From positions 1 through 64,000 of the forward strand of contig NZ_CALUYG010000007.1 in assembly GCF_944324935.1 (NCBI RefSeq): 64,000 nucleotides of DNA, in the 5' to 3' direction. How positions within the stretch are numbered: position 1 is the first letter of the stretch; every line of letters begins with the position of its first letter. Below are positions 30,619-39,927 of this stretch, one piece after another. The notes below the pieces were generated by a model. The model saw only the letters and a program-made list of their open reading frames with translations, was not told where the DNA came from and did not search any database. The position numbers and the translations under genes were made by a program. The stretch is from an uncultured Desulfovibrio sp. Its GTDB lineage: Bacteria; Desulfobacterota; Desulfovibrionia; Desulfovibrionales; Desulfovibrionaceae.

Positions 30619-31632
30619 ATGGAACATCTGGGCTTTCCCACGGAAACGGTCGTCATTTTTGGCGTGACCGTCATCCTCTCTCTTTTTCTTGACCTGTTCG
30701 CGCACAAACGCGATGCCGACGTGACGCTGAAAAGCGCCTGCCTCTGGACCATTTTCTGGATCGCGGTCTCCATCGCCTTCGGCATCTACCTCTACATCCA
30801 TCACGGCAGCGACATGGCGAGCCTGTTCTTCACCGGTTATGTGCTGGAAAAGGTGCTGTCGGTGGACAACCTTTTCGTCATCATGGCCATTTTCTCCTGG
30901 TTCTCCATCCCCAACGAATTCCGTCACCGCGTGCTCTACTGGGGGGTGCTGGGGGCCATCGTCTTTCGCGCCATCTTCGTGGCCATCGGCACGGGCCTGC
31001 TTTCCTTCGGTCCGTATGTGGAGCTGATCTTTGCCGCCATGGTGGCCTACACCGGCTTTGTCATGCTCAAAAAGGGCGATCAGGAAGAAGAGATCGAGGA
31101 CTATTCCTCCCATATCGCCTACAAGGGCGTGAAGCGCATCTTCCCCATGTGGCCGCGCCTGCACGGGCATGACTTCTTCATCGCCCGCAGGCACGCGACG
31201 GAAGAAGCCTCCCGGCTGGGGATAACGGTGGAGGGCATGAGCCACAAGATACCCTTCGTGGCGACCCCGCTCTTCCTCTGTCTCGCGGTCATCGAGGTCA
31301 GCGACGTCATGTTCGCCTTTGACTCGGTGCCGGCCGTTATCGCCGTCAGCCGTGAACCGCTGATCATCTACTCGGCCATGATCTTCGCCATCCTCGGTCT
31401 GCGAAGCCTCTATTTTGTGCTGGAAGCCATGAGCCGTTATCTGGTACACTTGGAAAAGGCCGTCATCGTGCTGCTCTTCTTCATCGCGGCAAAGCTGCTG
31501 CTCTCCGCGCTCAAGCACGGTTTCGGCATCGGCTTCGAGCTGTCGCCCCACTTCTCGCTGGTCGTGGTGCTGGCGGTTCTGGCCGTCGGCATCATCGCCT
31601 CCATTATCAGCGCAACACAAAGGAAAAACTAG
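30619..31632 (+). CDS. terC: TerC-family integral membrane protein
   Basis: 337 aa with about eight hydrophobic segments. The two TerC repeat motifs are clear: EKVLSVDNLFVIMAIFSWF (about residue 75) and EVSDVMFAFDSVPAVIAVS (about residue 230), whose Asp residues sit in the membrane. TerC proteins act in metal handling at the membrane and contact TerB/TerD. The next gene follows after 9 bases, so terC, the TerZ-like gene and terD copy 3 form an operon. Confidence 0.95.
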   Translation: MEHLGFPTETVVIFGVTVILSLFLDLFAHKRDADVTLKSACLWTIFWIAVSIAFGIYLYIHHGSDMASLFFTGYVLEKVLSVDNLFVIMAIFSWFSIPNEFRHRVLYWGVLGAIVFRAIFVAIGTGLLSFGPYVELIFAAMVAYTGFVMLKKGDQEEEIEDYSSHIAYKGVKRIFPMWPRLHGHDFFIARRHATEEASRLGITVEGMSHKIPFVATPLFLCLAVIEVSDVMFAFDSVPAVIAVSREPLIIYSAMIFAILGLRSLYFVLEAMSRYLVHLEKAVIVLLFFIAAKLLLSALKHGFGIGFELSPHFSLVVVLAVLAVGIIASIISATQRKN

Positions 31633-31641
31633 GAGTAGCAC

Positions 31642-32220
31642 ATGAGCGTCAGCCTTATCAAAGGACAGAAGATCTCCCTTGACAAGGAGTCGGGGAAGAC
31701 CCTGAACAAGGTCTTCATGGGGCTTGGCTGGGATGCCGTCAAGAAAGGCGGCTTTCTGGGACGCCTGGTGGGCGGGGGCGACATCGACCTTGACGCCTCC
31801 TGCGTACTGTTCTCCGCGGACAAGCAGCCGCTGGACGTCGTCTACTTCGGCCAGCTCAAGAGCAGGGACGGCAGCATCATCCACTCCGGCGACAATCTGA
31901 CCGGCGACGGAGAGGGGGACGACGAAGTCATCAACGTCACGCTGGCCAAGGTCCCCGCCGAGGTGAATTATCTCGTCTTTACCGTCAGCAGCTACCGCGG
32001 ACAGACTTTCAATGAGGTGGCCAACGCCTATTGTCGTCTGGTGGACGACAGCGGGAAGGAAGTCGCCCGCTACACCATCAGCGGCGGCGGCGACTACACG
32101 GCCATGATCATGGCCAAGCTCTACCGCCATAACGGCGAATGGAAAATGCAGGCCGTGGGCGAATCCATGCGCGGCAAGACCGTTGCCGACATGATCGGCC
32201 CCATCAGCGCGATCCTCTAA
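31642..32220 (+). CDS. TerD-family protein (TerZ/TerX-like, copy 2)
   Basis: 192 aa TerD domain with an insert [20 protein letters not shown], which is typical of the TerZ/TerX-like branch. The calcium motif [12 protein letters not shown] and the [22 protein letters not shown] end are kept. It diverges clearly from copies 1 and 3. AGGAGTA precedes the ATG. Its stop is 16 bases from the next terD gene. Confidence 0.92.
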   Translation: MSVSLIKGQKISLDKESGKTLNKVFMGLGWDAVKKGGFLGRLVGGGDIDLDASCVLFSADKQPLDVVYFGQLKSRDGSIIHSGDNLTGDGEGDDEVINVTLAKVPAEVNYLVFTVSSYRGQTFNEVANAYCRLVDDSGKEVARYTISGGGDYTAMIMAKLYRHNGEWKMQAVGESMRGKTVADMIGPISAIL

Positions 32221-32236
32221 CGACAGGAGCACTCCC

Positions 32237-32812
32237 ATGTCCGTATCCCTCGTCAAAGGCGGCAACGTTTCGCTTTCCAAGGAAGAACCGGGTATCGAGT
32301 CCATCATGGTCGGCCTGGGCTGGGACGCCCGCAGCACCGACGGCAACGATTTCGACCTTGACGCCTCCTGCTTCCTCCTGAACGCCTCCGGCAAGGTCCG
32401 CAGCGACAGCGATTTCATCTTCTACAACAACCTCAAGTCCGCCTGCGGCGCCGTGGAGCACACCGGCGACAACCGCACCGGCGTCGGCGACGGCGATGAC
32501 GAAGCCATCAACGTCGAACTGTCGCGCATCCCCGCCGACGTGAGCAAACTGGCCTTCACGGTGACCATCCATGAGGCCGACCAGCGCCGCCAGAACTTCG
32601 GCATGGTGTCCAACGCCTTCATCCGCATCGTCAACCGCAAGACCGGCCGCGAGGTGGCCCGCTTCGACCTGAGCGAAGATGCCAGCACCAATACGGCCAT
32701 CATCTTTGGCGAAGTCTACCGGCACAACAACGAATGGAAGTTCCGGGCCGTGGGGCAGGGCTATGATGGCGGGCTTGGCCCCCTTGCCCGCAACTACGGC
32801 GTCAACGTCTAA
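32237..32812 (+). CDS. terD: TerD-family protein (copy 3)
   Basis: 191 aa, closely like the copy at 29485-30060: [45 protein letters not shown] and the end RNYGVNV are shared or nearly so. Calcium-binding TerD domain. ACAGGAG lies before the ATG. About 157 bases separate it from the PRTase gene. Confidence 0.95.
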   Translation: MSVSLVKGGNVSLSKEEPGIESIMVGLGWDARSTDGNDFDLDASCFLLNASGKVRSDSDFIFYNNLKSACGAVEHTGDNRTGVGDGDDEAINVELSRIPADVSKLAFTVTIHEADQRRQNFGMVSNAFIRIVNRKTGREVARFDLSEDASTNTAIIFGEVYRHNNEWKFRAVGQGYDGGLGPLARNYGVNV

Positions 32813-32969
32813 CTGTTTGGGCCGGGCCGGGAGCGGCGCACGTCGGCCGTTCCCGGCACGCCGGCACAGGCCGCCGCATGGCGGGGCCTGCGGCCCTGCC
32901 CGGAGCGGAGGCATGCCCCGCGGCGGAAGAAGGGCGGGGCGGCAAGCGGCTGCCGGAAGGAGCAAGGGG

Positions 32970-34073
32970 ATGGAGAAACTCGTGCAGACCTACGCCGCCG
33001 GACGGCTCGAACTGGAGATCGCCCGGGCCGACCTGCCGGCGGAGGCGCTGTTCGACTTTGCCGAACGGCAGAACCCTCGCCGGGTCTTTCTTTTCGTCAG
33101 CAAGGTGCTGGGGCGGCATATCCCCGTGACGCCGTCCGTCATGCGGGACGTGCAGCAGCGCCTTGCCGACAGCATCACGCTGCCGCCGGACATGCAGACC
33201 CTCTTCGTCGGCATGGCGGAGACCGCCGTGGGGCTTGGCGCCGGGGTGTTTCGCCGCTGCCGGGAAACATGCCCGGACAGCTGCTATCTGGCCTCCACGC
33301 GCCATACCTTTGCCGCGCCCCGTCTGGCGGAATTCGACGAAGCCCACAGTCATGCCATGCGGCATATCCTCTACCGGCCGCGCGGCGTCACCCTCGGGGA
33401 GAAGCCCTTGCATCTCGTGGCCGTCGACGACGAGATGACGACGGGAGACACCTTCCTGCATCTTTGCGAGGCCCTGCACGGCGCGGGCCTGCCGCTGCGG
33501 CGCGTGACCCGCGTGGTCATCGTGGACTGGAGCCCGGCTGCGGCCAAGGCGGCCCTGCCCTGGCCCGGCGAGGTGATAAGCCTGCTGCAGGGGACGTGGC
33601 ACTGGACGCCGACGCCCGGCTATCCGCCGACGCCCTTCCCCGCGCGCGTGGAGCAGGGCGCTGGCGGCGAACCGGTGAGCCGGCGGCAGGACTGGGGCCG
33701 CTTCGGCATGCTGGAGCCCGACTTGCAGCCGTGGCCGGAAGTGCGCGAGCAGCCGGGAAGGCGCGTACTCGTGCTGGGTACCGGCGAATTCGTCTGGCCG
33801 CCTTTCCTGCTGGCCGAGCGGCTGGAGCGGGAGGGAGCCGACGTGCGCTTCGGCGCGACGACGCGTTCGCCCATCAAGCCGGGGCTGGCCATCCGCCACC
33901 GGCTGGAGCATGGCGACAATTACGGTTTCGGCATCAGCAACTACCTGTACAACGTCGATCCCGAGGCCTACGACAGCATCTACCTTTGCTGCGAGACGGG
34001 AGCCGAGGCCCTCGACAGGGAGCTGCTGCGCCATCTGCACAAGGCGGTCGTGCTGGAGTATGACCATGCCTGA
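32970..34073 (+). CDS. phosphoribosyltransferase with TRSP domain (Ter module)
   Basis: 367 aa. The N-terminal half is a PRTase with the PRPP loop LVAVDDEMTTGDTFLHL (about residue 149). The C-terminal half contains GTGEFVWPPFLLAERLE and the namesake TTRSPIKPG (about residue 297) of the TRSP domain that follows this PRTase type. Established work on Ter systems predicts that this enzyme pair makes a nucleoside-like metabolite. AAGGAGCAAGGGG lies upstream of the ATG. It overlaps the next gene by 8 bases, starting a tight three-gene operon. A longer reading upstream overlaps terD and is rejected. Confidence 0.88.
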   Translation: MEKLVQTYAAGRLELEIARADLPAEALFDFAERQNPRRVFLFVSKVLGRHIPVTPSVMRDVQQRLADSITLPPDMQTLFVGMAETAVGLGAGVFRRCRETCPDSCYLASTRHTFAAPRLAEFDEAHSHAMRHILYRPRGVTLGEKPLHLVAVDDEMTTGDTFLHLCEALHGAGLPLRRVTRVVIVDWSPAAAKAALPWPGEVISLLQGTWHWTPTPGYPPTPFPARVEQGAGGEPVSRRQDWGRFGMLEPDLQPWPEVREQPGRRVLVLGTGEFVWPPFLLAERLEREGADVRFGATTRSPIKPGLAIRHRLEHGDNYGFGISNYLYNVDPEAYDSIYLCCETGAEALDRELLRHLHKAVVLEYDHA

Positions 34074-34863
34074 GTCCGCGCCCGTGTCCGCGGGGAGGAG
34101 GCCGCTCTTTTTTCTCGATCTGGACGACACCCTGTTCCAGACGGCGCGCAAGATGAGCGAGGCCCAGCGGGAGCGGGCCGTCGTGGCGGCCGTGGACAGG
34201 CAGGGCAAACCCAGCTCCTTTATGACCGAGACGCAACGGAATCTTCTGGACTGGCTCAATGAGAACGCCTGTCTCATCCCCGTGACAGGCCGCGGGACCG
34301 AGGAGCTGGGGCGGGTGCGCATCGCCTTCCGTTCCTGGAGGATCGCCACTCACGGGGCCGTCATCCTCACCCCGGACGGCAGCGAGGACGCCGTCTGGCG
34401 GGAGCGCATCCTCGGCATCGTGCGGCCGTTGCGGGACGAGCTGCGTCACATCGCCCAGTGCTGCACGGACTATTTCGTCCGGCGGGGCTATGATGCCTTT
34501 GCCCGCATCAATCAGGAATACGGCACGGACATCTACCTCGTCATGAAGCATCGGGACAACAGCCGCCTGCCGGAGCTGTACGCCGTCGTGGATGACGTCC
34601 TTTCCGGGCTGGATCGCTCGCATTTCGTCCTGTCCAGCAACGACAACAACATCAGCCTGCTGCCGCGCGGCATCGACAAGGCCGCCGCTCTCCGCCATCT
34701 GCTGGACACGCTGGATGCGGAAGGCGGCGCGCGGCCTACCGTCGGGCTTGGCGACAGTCTGAGCGACATGCCCTTTCTTGCCCTGTGCGACTGGTGGGGC
34801 ATGCCCCGCCACAGTCAGCTGGCAGGCGCAGTGGGGCGTATCGTGGGGGAGGGAGAGCGGTGA
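34066..34863 (+). CDS. HAD-family phosphatase (Ter module)
   Basis: 265 aa. HAD motif I is LFFLDLDDTLFQTARK, the motif II threonine is in LIPVTGRGTEEL, the lysine in GIDKAAALRHLL, and motif IV in TVGLGDSLSDMPFLALC. The cap is of the Cof/SPP type (C2). It would dephosphorylate the product of the module. Overlaps the PRTase gene (8 bases) and the StiP gene (TGATG), so all three are translated together. Confidence 0.88.
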   Translation: MPESAPVSAGRRPLFFLDLDDTLFQTARKMSEAQRERAVVAAVDRQGKPSSFMTETQRNLLDWLNENACLIPVTGRGTEELGRVRIAFRSWRIATHGAVILTPDGSEDAVWRERILGIVRPLRDELRHIAQCCTDYFVRRGYDAFARINQEYGTDIYLVMKHRDNSRLPELYAVVDDVLSGLDRSHFVLSSNDNNISLLPRGIDKAAALRHLLDTLDAEGGARPTVGLGDSLSDMPFLALCDWWGMPRHSQLAGAVGRIVGEGER

Positions 34864-35954
34864 TGGAGGCAGGACAGTTCTTTTCCGGCTCCTACGCGCC
34901 GGAGGACATCACCTTTCTGCTGCGCAAGACCGTTATCGAGCTGACGCCGGTAGCGGAAAAGGAAGTCTGGCTCCAGAGCGGGCAGCGTCACTACTCGGAG
35001 ATGCTCAGCGAGGAGAGCGTCCCCACGCCGGAACATATGGCCATCTACGCGCAAGCCTTGCAGCACGGCAAGGCGCGACTGGCACGCGAGACGCTCGCCC
35101 TGGCTGCCGCCATCGCCGCCCGGCCGGACGCGGGCGGGCCCATCGGGCTGGTCAGCCTGGTGCGTGCCGGCTGCCCGCTGGGCGTGCTGCTGCGTCGGGC
35201 CCTTGTTCGCATGGGGAAGGACGTCCGGCATTTCGGCATCAGCATCATCCGGGACAGGGGGCTGGATCATGCCGCGCTCTCTCTGGTGGAGCGGGAATGC
35301 CCCCCGGAAAACATCTATTTTGTGGACGGCTGGACCGGCAAGGGGGCCATCAGCGGCGAGCTGGCGCGGACGCTGGCCGCACGCCCCGGCTATGCGCAGC
35401 GACCGCCGCGTCTGACGGTGCTGGCCGACCTCTGCGGCACAAGCTGGCTGGCCGCCTCCTGCGAGGACTGGCTGATCCCCTTCGGCCTGCTGGGCGCGCC
35501 GGTGGCCGGGCTCATCTCCCGCTCCCTCTGGGCCGATGACGGCCTGCACAAGTGCATGCTCTGGGAGTCCCTGCGGCATGTGGATCAGACGCGCGCATTC
35601 GTCGATACGGTCTCCGCACTCTGGACGGATGACATGCTGGCCGAGGCGCAGCGCCACCCCGCCGTGGCCGATCCCTCGCAGTACGCCGCCCTGCACCGGC
35701 AGTCCGGGGATCTGGTGGCACGTCTCATGCGGCGGTTCGCCATCGACGCCGCCAACCGGATCAAACCCGGCATAGCGGAAGCGACGCGGGCGCTCTTGCG
35801 CCGGGTTCCGGAACATGTGCTCGTCAGCCGCCGCGCGGACCCCGATGTGCGCCTGCTGCTGGGGCTGGCGGCACGGCACGGCATCCCCGTGGAAGAAGCC
35901 GGCGACGCCATCCTGCCGTACAAGGCCGTGACCATCATCCGCAAGGTGCGCTGA
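34863..35954 (+). CDS. StiP-type phosphoribosyltransferase with PELOTA domain (Ter module)
   Basis: 363 aa. It begins FFSGSYAPEDITFLLRKT, as in the StiP family (annotated in some databases as cysteine protease StiP). LVSLVRAGCPLGVLLRR and the PRPP-like loop YFVDGWTGKGAISGEL (about residue 155) argue for a PRTase fold. The last 55 residues (LLRRVPEHVLVSRRADPDV to AVTIIRKVR) match the PELOTA RNA-binding domain. Such proteins occur with Ter genes and are thought to help make or sense a nucleotide-derived metabolite; no biochemical proof is known to me. Last gene of the operon. Confidence 0.88.
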   Translation: MEAGQFFSGSYAPEDITFLLRKTVIELTPVAEKEVWLQSGQRHYSEMLSEESVPTPEHMAIYAQALQHGKARLARETLALAAAIAARPDAGGPIGLVSLVRAGCPLGVLLRRALVRMGKDVRHFGISIIRDRGLDHAALSLVERECPPENIYFVDGWTGKGAISGELARTLAARPGYAQRPPRLTVLADLCGTSWLAASCEDWLIPFGLLGAPVAGLISRSLWADDGLHKCMLWESLRHVDQTRAFVDTVSALWTDDMLAEAQRHPAVADPSQYAALHRQSGDLVARLMRRFAIDAANRIKPGIAEATRALLRRVPEHVLVSRRADPDVRLLLGLAARHGIPVEEAGDAILPYKAVTIIRKVR

Positions 35955-36000
35955 GGTCGGAGCGCATCACGCTTTTTTAGGCTCAGGACCCATGACGTTT

Positions 36001-36127
36001 TTTGAGGGGGGGAAGCCCCCTTTGCTCTGCCGTCGATGCCTGTAAGGCTTCTTCGTCGCCCAACAGACATCGACAGCGGATCTGCCACCTTCCGCGCCGG
36101 CGGAGGGGGCCCCTTCCCCCCCCCAAA
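36001..36127. repeat. interspersed palindromic element family 2, copy 1
   Basis: About 127 bases bounded by inverted ends (TTTGAGGGGGGGAAG and CTTC-C-run-AAA). Inside is a hairpin with stem TGCCTGT/ACAGACA and loop AAGGCTTCTTCGTCGCCCA. It lies between the convergent StiP and lipoprotein genes. A second copy is at 41880-42009. Confidence 0.7.
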
Positions 36128-36150
36128 CAAGCAGCAAATGGTGTTTGTCC

Positions 36151-36864
36151 CTAAAGGCTGTGCTCTTCCAGTCCGCCGGGCGTGGCGGCGTCGTTCTTTC
36201 CGGCTGCGGGCGGTTCGGTGACCTGTTGCAGGCCCGGGACGGAATCCTGCACCGGGGTGGCGGGCTCGCTGCTGTCGTTGCCCTCGCCGCGCAGGACGAG
36301 CGCGTGGTTGACGTACATGGTGCAGGCCAGCCCGTAGCATTCGTACAACGCGGCCACGCTGGCCTTGAGGGGCTGGCCCTTGTGCGCGGGGGGCGACACC
36401 AGCAGATAGTAGGTACGCACGCGCGAGCCGCGCAGGGGCTCCACCCGGCAGGAGACGAGCCATTCGTCCGAGCCGTTGTCGTCCCAGTCAAGTTCGCCGA
36501 GCATGGCCACGGTGACGATCTGGGTGGGGTGGCGGAGCGTAAAGCCGTTCTCGCGCAGGCTCACCCGGCTGGAAGGCGTGCGGGTGGCGTGGAAGGTCTC
36601 ACCAAGGTAGACGTGCCCGCCGGTGTCGTCAAAGAGGAAGTCCGGCGACAGGGTGTTGTAGAGGATATCGCCGTACGGCCGGGAGGCGGCCGGGCGGGAA
36701 TAATAGTCGCCTTCCTGCGTCAGCAGTTTGCGGGCGCGCATCTCTTCGGGCATGCGGCGGCTCATTTCCGCAAAGCCCTTGTCGTCGATGACGGCGACCG
36801 TGCGGGTGCCGCAGCCCGTCAGCAGGAGGAGACAGCACAAAAGTGCCGCGAAACGTGCAGACAT
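36151..36864 (-). CDS. lipoprotein of unknown function
   Basis: 237 aa. The signal peptide ends in a lipobox (LLLLTGC, Cys at about residue 18), so the protein is lipid-anchored. I do not recognise the rest. It has a repeated aromatic/acidic strand pattern, ELDWDDNGSDEWLVSCR near the middle and two further cysteines (YECYGLACTMY). The C-terminal about 40 residues are Pro/Ala/Glu-rich. GGGAGA precedes the ATG at 36864; the open frame continues upstream to 37122 but without a ribosome site. It is divergent from the HlyD-like gene. Confidence 0.75.
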   Translation of the reverse strand: MSARFAALLCCLLLLTGCGTRTVAVIDDKGFAEMSRRMPEEMRARKLLTQEGDYYSRPAASRPYGDILYNTLSPDFLFDDTGGHVYLGETFHATRTPSSRVSLRENGFTLRHPTQIVTVAMLGELDWDDNGSDEWLVSCRVEPLRGSRVRTYYLLVSPPAHKGQPLKASVAALYECYGLACTMYVNHALVLRGEGNDSSEPATPVQDSVPGLQQVTEPPAAGKNDAATPGGLEEHSL

Positions 36865-37031
36865 GGATATTCTCCCAGAAAAATTTGGCCGGGCCGGCCG
36901 GGAAAGGCTTCTTGTAAGCAGGCTTGTGCCTGTTGTAAAGTACGTCAGGAAGAGGGCGCACGGGGCGCGGGTCACAGCGCCCGCAGCGCCCACAGCGCGA
37001 AGTAGTCGTGCCTGAAAGGGCGGGAGGGTGT

Positions 37032-38243
37032 ATGGCCGAACCGATGTACCTGGAAATGCCGACGGGCGAGGCCCCCGGTGAGCCGCAACGGCCGGGAACG
37101 GAAAAAGACGGGCGTCTTGCAAGCTGCCGGAGATGGCTGCGCTGGCTGCCGTTGAGCGTCGTGCTGGCCGCTCTGCTGCTGGTGCTGGCGCTCTGGTGGC
37201 TTTCCGCCGGGGGGCGGGAAAGTCGCTGGGCCGTGCTGGACGCCAATATGGTTCCTGTCATGGCGGACTACAGCGTCCCGCTGCGGCAGGTGATGGCCCA
37301 GCCCGGCATGCATGTGGACGCCAATCAGGCGGTCGCCCGGCTGGATGTGAGCGCTTACGCCCGTCAGCTTGCCCGCGCGGGGCAGGAAGTGGCCGGCCTT
37401 GCGCCGGGCATGGAGGAAGCGGCCCAGCGCATGGAGCAGGCCCAGGCGGCCGAGCTGGATATGGTGACGCGGCTGGCCAGGGCGCGCAATGAGGAAGCGG
37501 TGAGCCTTGCGGAGCGGGATCGCAGCGTCACGGCGCATGTGCAGGCCCAGATAGCCCTGCGCGGCATACAGCCGTATCAGGGCAAGGCCGCCTATGAGCG
37601 GGCGCGTCAGGCGGAAGCCGCGGCGCGCACGCGCATGGAGCAGGCCCGCGAGGCCTACGAGAAGGCCAGCCGGGCGCGGGCGGCGCTTGATCAGGAATTG
37701 CAGCGCATCCGTACCGAGGTGCAGCTTGCCCGTACCCGGCAGGGACAGCCGCCTGTCCGGGCCAGTCAGCCGGCACAACTGCCGCCGCCGGACGAAAATC
37801 TCTATGCCCCGGTGAGCGGGACGGTGACGCAAGTCCTGCGTTCGGCCGGGCAGACCCTGCAACCGGGCAACCCCGTGCTGCTCATCGCGCCTGACGACTC
37901 GGCCGCCTGGTGGGTCATGGCCTACTATCCCGTGGAAGAGGCCGAAGGCATCAGCGCCGGCCAAGCCGTGCGCATCACGCTGGCGCGCGGGGCAACGGCC
38001 GCCGCCGCTCCGCGCGCGGGCGCGGGCACGGTCTGGAAGGGGACGGTGGAAGAAGTCTATCCGCCGCAGCTCATGACCGTGCCCGGCGCGGACGGCGCGG
38101 CGGGCGAGGGTGAGAGCGCTTCTCTCGTGGCCGTGCGCATCTCCCTGGAAGACGGAGCGGCGCTGGCGCAGGCGGCCTCCGCAGGCGCACGCCTGGACTG
38201 TGACATCCGCACGCGCAGCCTGCTGGGCTTTACGGGGCTGTAG
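37032..38243 (+). CDS. HlyD-family secretion adaptor (membrane fusion protein)
   Basis: 403 aa. One membrane helix at about residues 38-60 (LSVVLAALLLVLALWWL) anchors the protein. Then a short biotinyl-lipoyl half-motif (VPLRQVMAQPGMHVDANQAVARLD), a long Ala/Glu/Arg coiled coil (about 110-245), the second half-motif (APVSGTVTQVLRSAGQTLQPG) and a beta-barrel follow. This is the order of HlyD/EmrA periplasmic adaptors. No ABC transporter or outer-membrane partner is adjacent. GGGAGGGTG is close before the chosen ATG; a GTG at 37008 is possible. Confidence 0.8.
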   Translation: MAEPMYLEMPTGEAPGEPQRPGTEKDGRLASCRRWLRWLPLSVVLAALLLVLALWWLSAGGRESRWAVLDANMVPVMADYSVPLRQVMAQPGMHVDANQAVARLDVSAYARQLARAGQEVAGLAPGMEEAAQRMEQAQAAELDMVTRLARARNEEAVSLAERDRSVTAHVQAQIALRGIQPYQGKAAYERARQAEAAARTRMEQAREAYEKASRARAALDQELQRIRTEVQLARTRQGQPPVRASQPAQLPPPDENLYAPVSGTVTQVLRSAGQTLQPGNPVLLIAPDDSAAWWVMAYYPVEEAEGISAGQAVRITLARGATAAAAPRAGAGTVWKGTVEEVYPPQLMTVPGADGAAGEGESASLVAVRISLEDGAALAQAASAGARLDCDIRTRSLLGFTGL

Positions 38244-38750
38244 GACTGAGCGCGGAAGGGCGCGGCGGCCAGCGTATCGTGGCCGAAGGAAAAGCTGATG
38301 GACGGTCACTGCCCGTACGGAAGGGACCGCCTCCATCCCGGAAATTTCGGGAAGAACGGGGCGATGCGCTTTGCCATGCGCGGCAGTCTGGCGCAATGCG
38401 GCGGCGTTCATGCCGCGTGCAGGGCGAAAGGCAGATAACGTGTTGACATATTACGCCTCATTTCCTAAAACTGTTGTGCCTGACAGGAGGAGCGGACCTT
38501 CCGGTGAAGGAAAGCCGCACCGTGCTCACGGGGGATGTGCAAGCATGGCCTGCGCTGTCCGATAGCGCAGGCGCGGTGGTGGGAGACAGGGGCGTCCGGC
38601 GCACGCAACAAAGCCTGTCGTGGTGTCAGCTGATGTAGTTTGGGGTAACGCCAGCGTTGCACAGCCAGTTTCTCCAAGGTCGCAGAAGGCCCGGCACAAA
38701 GCCGGGTGCGCCCGTTGCCCGTATACAAAACACTTGTCAAGAGAGATGCT
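38244..38750. other. intergenic region with a long leader for the sulfotransferase-like gene
   Basis: 507 bases with no gene. It contains a good promoter at 38443-38471, which leaves a leader of about 275 bases before the start codon at 38751. A GC-rich stretch with the small palindrome CCCGGAAATTTCGGG (38338-38352) precedes the promoter. Confidence 0.45.
38443..38471 (+). promoter_or_regulatory. candidate sigma-70 promoter of the glycan-locus plus-strand genes
   Basis: Perfect TTGACA (38443-38448), 17-base spacer, TAAAAC (38466-38471). The surroundings are A/T-rich compared with the flanks. Confidence 0.5.
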
Positions 38751-39818
38751 ATGCCGTCCAGAGTCGTCATGCTGGACTTCTATTTTGTCGCACCGCACGG
38801 TACGGGAAGCTTTTCCCTGGCCTACTATCTCAAGACTCTGGGGATCGGGTGCTTCCGGCAGAGTACCCGCGGCGACATACGGGAATACATCGCCGGCCAG
38901 ACACACTGCCTCGGCCTAAACATCGACAATTCAAAACCTTCGGAAGAGAATGAGAAAGCGTGCATCAAACGGGGGGGGGTGCCGACCGTCTGGTTAGTGC
39001 GCGATCCTGTCGACCTGCTGTGCAGCAATTGCAACTTCATCATTTCCAGTTCCATCCTGCGATGTTCAGCATGGCAGCAGCAATTACCCGTGAAATACCT
39101 TGTTCCCGAGATGTTGCTGGAATATCTGTTGTTGGGAGAAGTAAACCCCTATTACTGCAATTATTCATCCCAATTGCTCAAAGTCAAGCCGTTCCCCTTG
39201 TTGTGTCTGGATACTTCGGAACTTTCTTCAGAGCATATTGAGAGCTCTTTGCGGTCGATCTGGGAATTGCTGGAACGAGATCAAGAAAGAGAATTTGTGC
39301 TGGATACATCTACTGTCGGAAAGAATTTCAATTCGTTTAAATCACGAATGCAGATATTTTTTTCTCAGCTTAGCCTGGACGAGTGCCCCGGCATTCGTAT
39401 CCACATCTATACCAAGGATTATTTCCCCTACATGCGATATACGAAGATGTGGACAGAGAATATTCTTCTTTTTGATTTATATAATTTTACAATTGATGGA
39501 AATACATATGTTCTTTGTCTACAGTGCGATAACTTTGATATGGTGAAAAAGTCGGCTGAGTCTATTTTTGCTCGGTTTGAAAAATATATTTCTGGTTATA
39601 TAAGGATGAGGAACAGCTATCTTCAGAGCGTCTCATTGACGTTGGATGCCTTCAAAATCACGTCGCAACGCATTCTGGAGATACTTGAGGCCGACAAGAG
39701 GCTGAAGACGCATTTTTTGCGTACGCAACACAAAGAGCTCCGGCTGGTAAAAAAATTCAGACCGGATCTGCTGGAGCGCTGGACGTCCTTTGCCCAGATC
39801 GGCGCCGACATCTGGTAG
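38751..39818 (+). CDS. sulfotransferase-like protein
   Basis: 355 aa. The N-terminal strand-loop-helix DFYFVAPHGTGSFSLAYYL resembles a PAPS 5'-phosphosulfate loop, and TVWLVRDPVDLLCSN (about residue 80) resembles the 3'-phosphate motif of sulfotransferases (R-D-P-x-D). The remainder is not recognised. The gene is far richer in A/T than its neighbours, especially 39300-39620, which points to horizontal acquisition. A G9 run at 38971-38979 (residues about 74-76) could make it phase-variable. Start chosen at MPSRVVML, first in-frame Met after the GAGAGA. Likely modifies a surface glycan, but the family call is moderate. Confidence 0.6.
   Translation: MPSRVVMLDFYFVAPHGTGSFSLAYYLKTLGIGCFRQSTRGDIREYIAGQTHCLGLNIDNSKPSEENEKACIKRGGVPTVWLVRDPVDLLCSNCNFIISSSILRCSAWQQQLPVKYLVPEMLLEYLLLGEVNPYYCNYSSQLLKVKPFPLLCLDTSELSSEHIESSLRSIWELLERDQEREFVLDTSTVGKNFNSFKSRMQIFFSQLSLDECPGIRIHIYTKDYFPYMRYTKMWTENILLFDLYNFTIDGNTYVLCLQCDNFDMVKKSAESIFARFEKYISGYIRMRNSYLQSVSLTLDAFKITSQRILEILEADKRLKTHFLRTQHKELRLVKKFRPDLLERWTSFAQIGADIW
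38971..38979. repeat. G9 homopolymer inside the sulfotransferase-like gene
   Basis: Nine Gs in a row within the codons for K-R-G-G-V. Gain or loss of one G would shift the frame at about residue 74. Confidence 0.85.
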
Positions 39819-39927
39819 TCGTCCGGCCCTGGCAGCTGCCACGCGGCGTGCGCTGCGGAAAGGACTTTTGCAGCCGGCATGCCGGTGGAGCTGACTGAAT
39901 CTTCAGACCTGCGGGGGAGCGAACATC

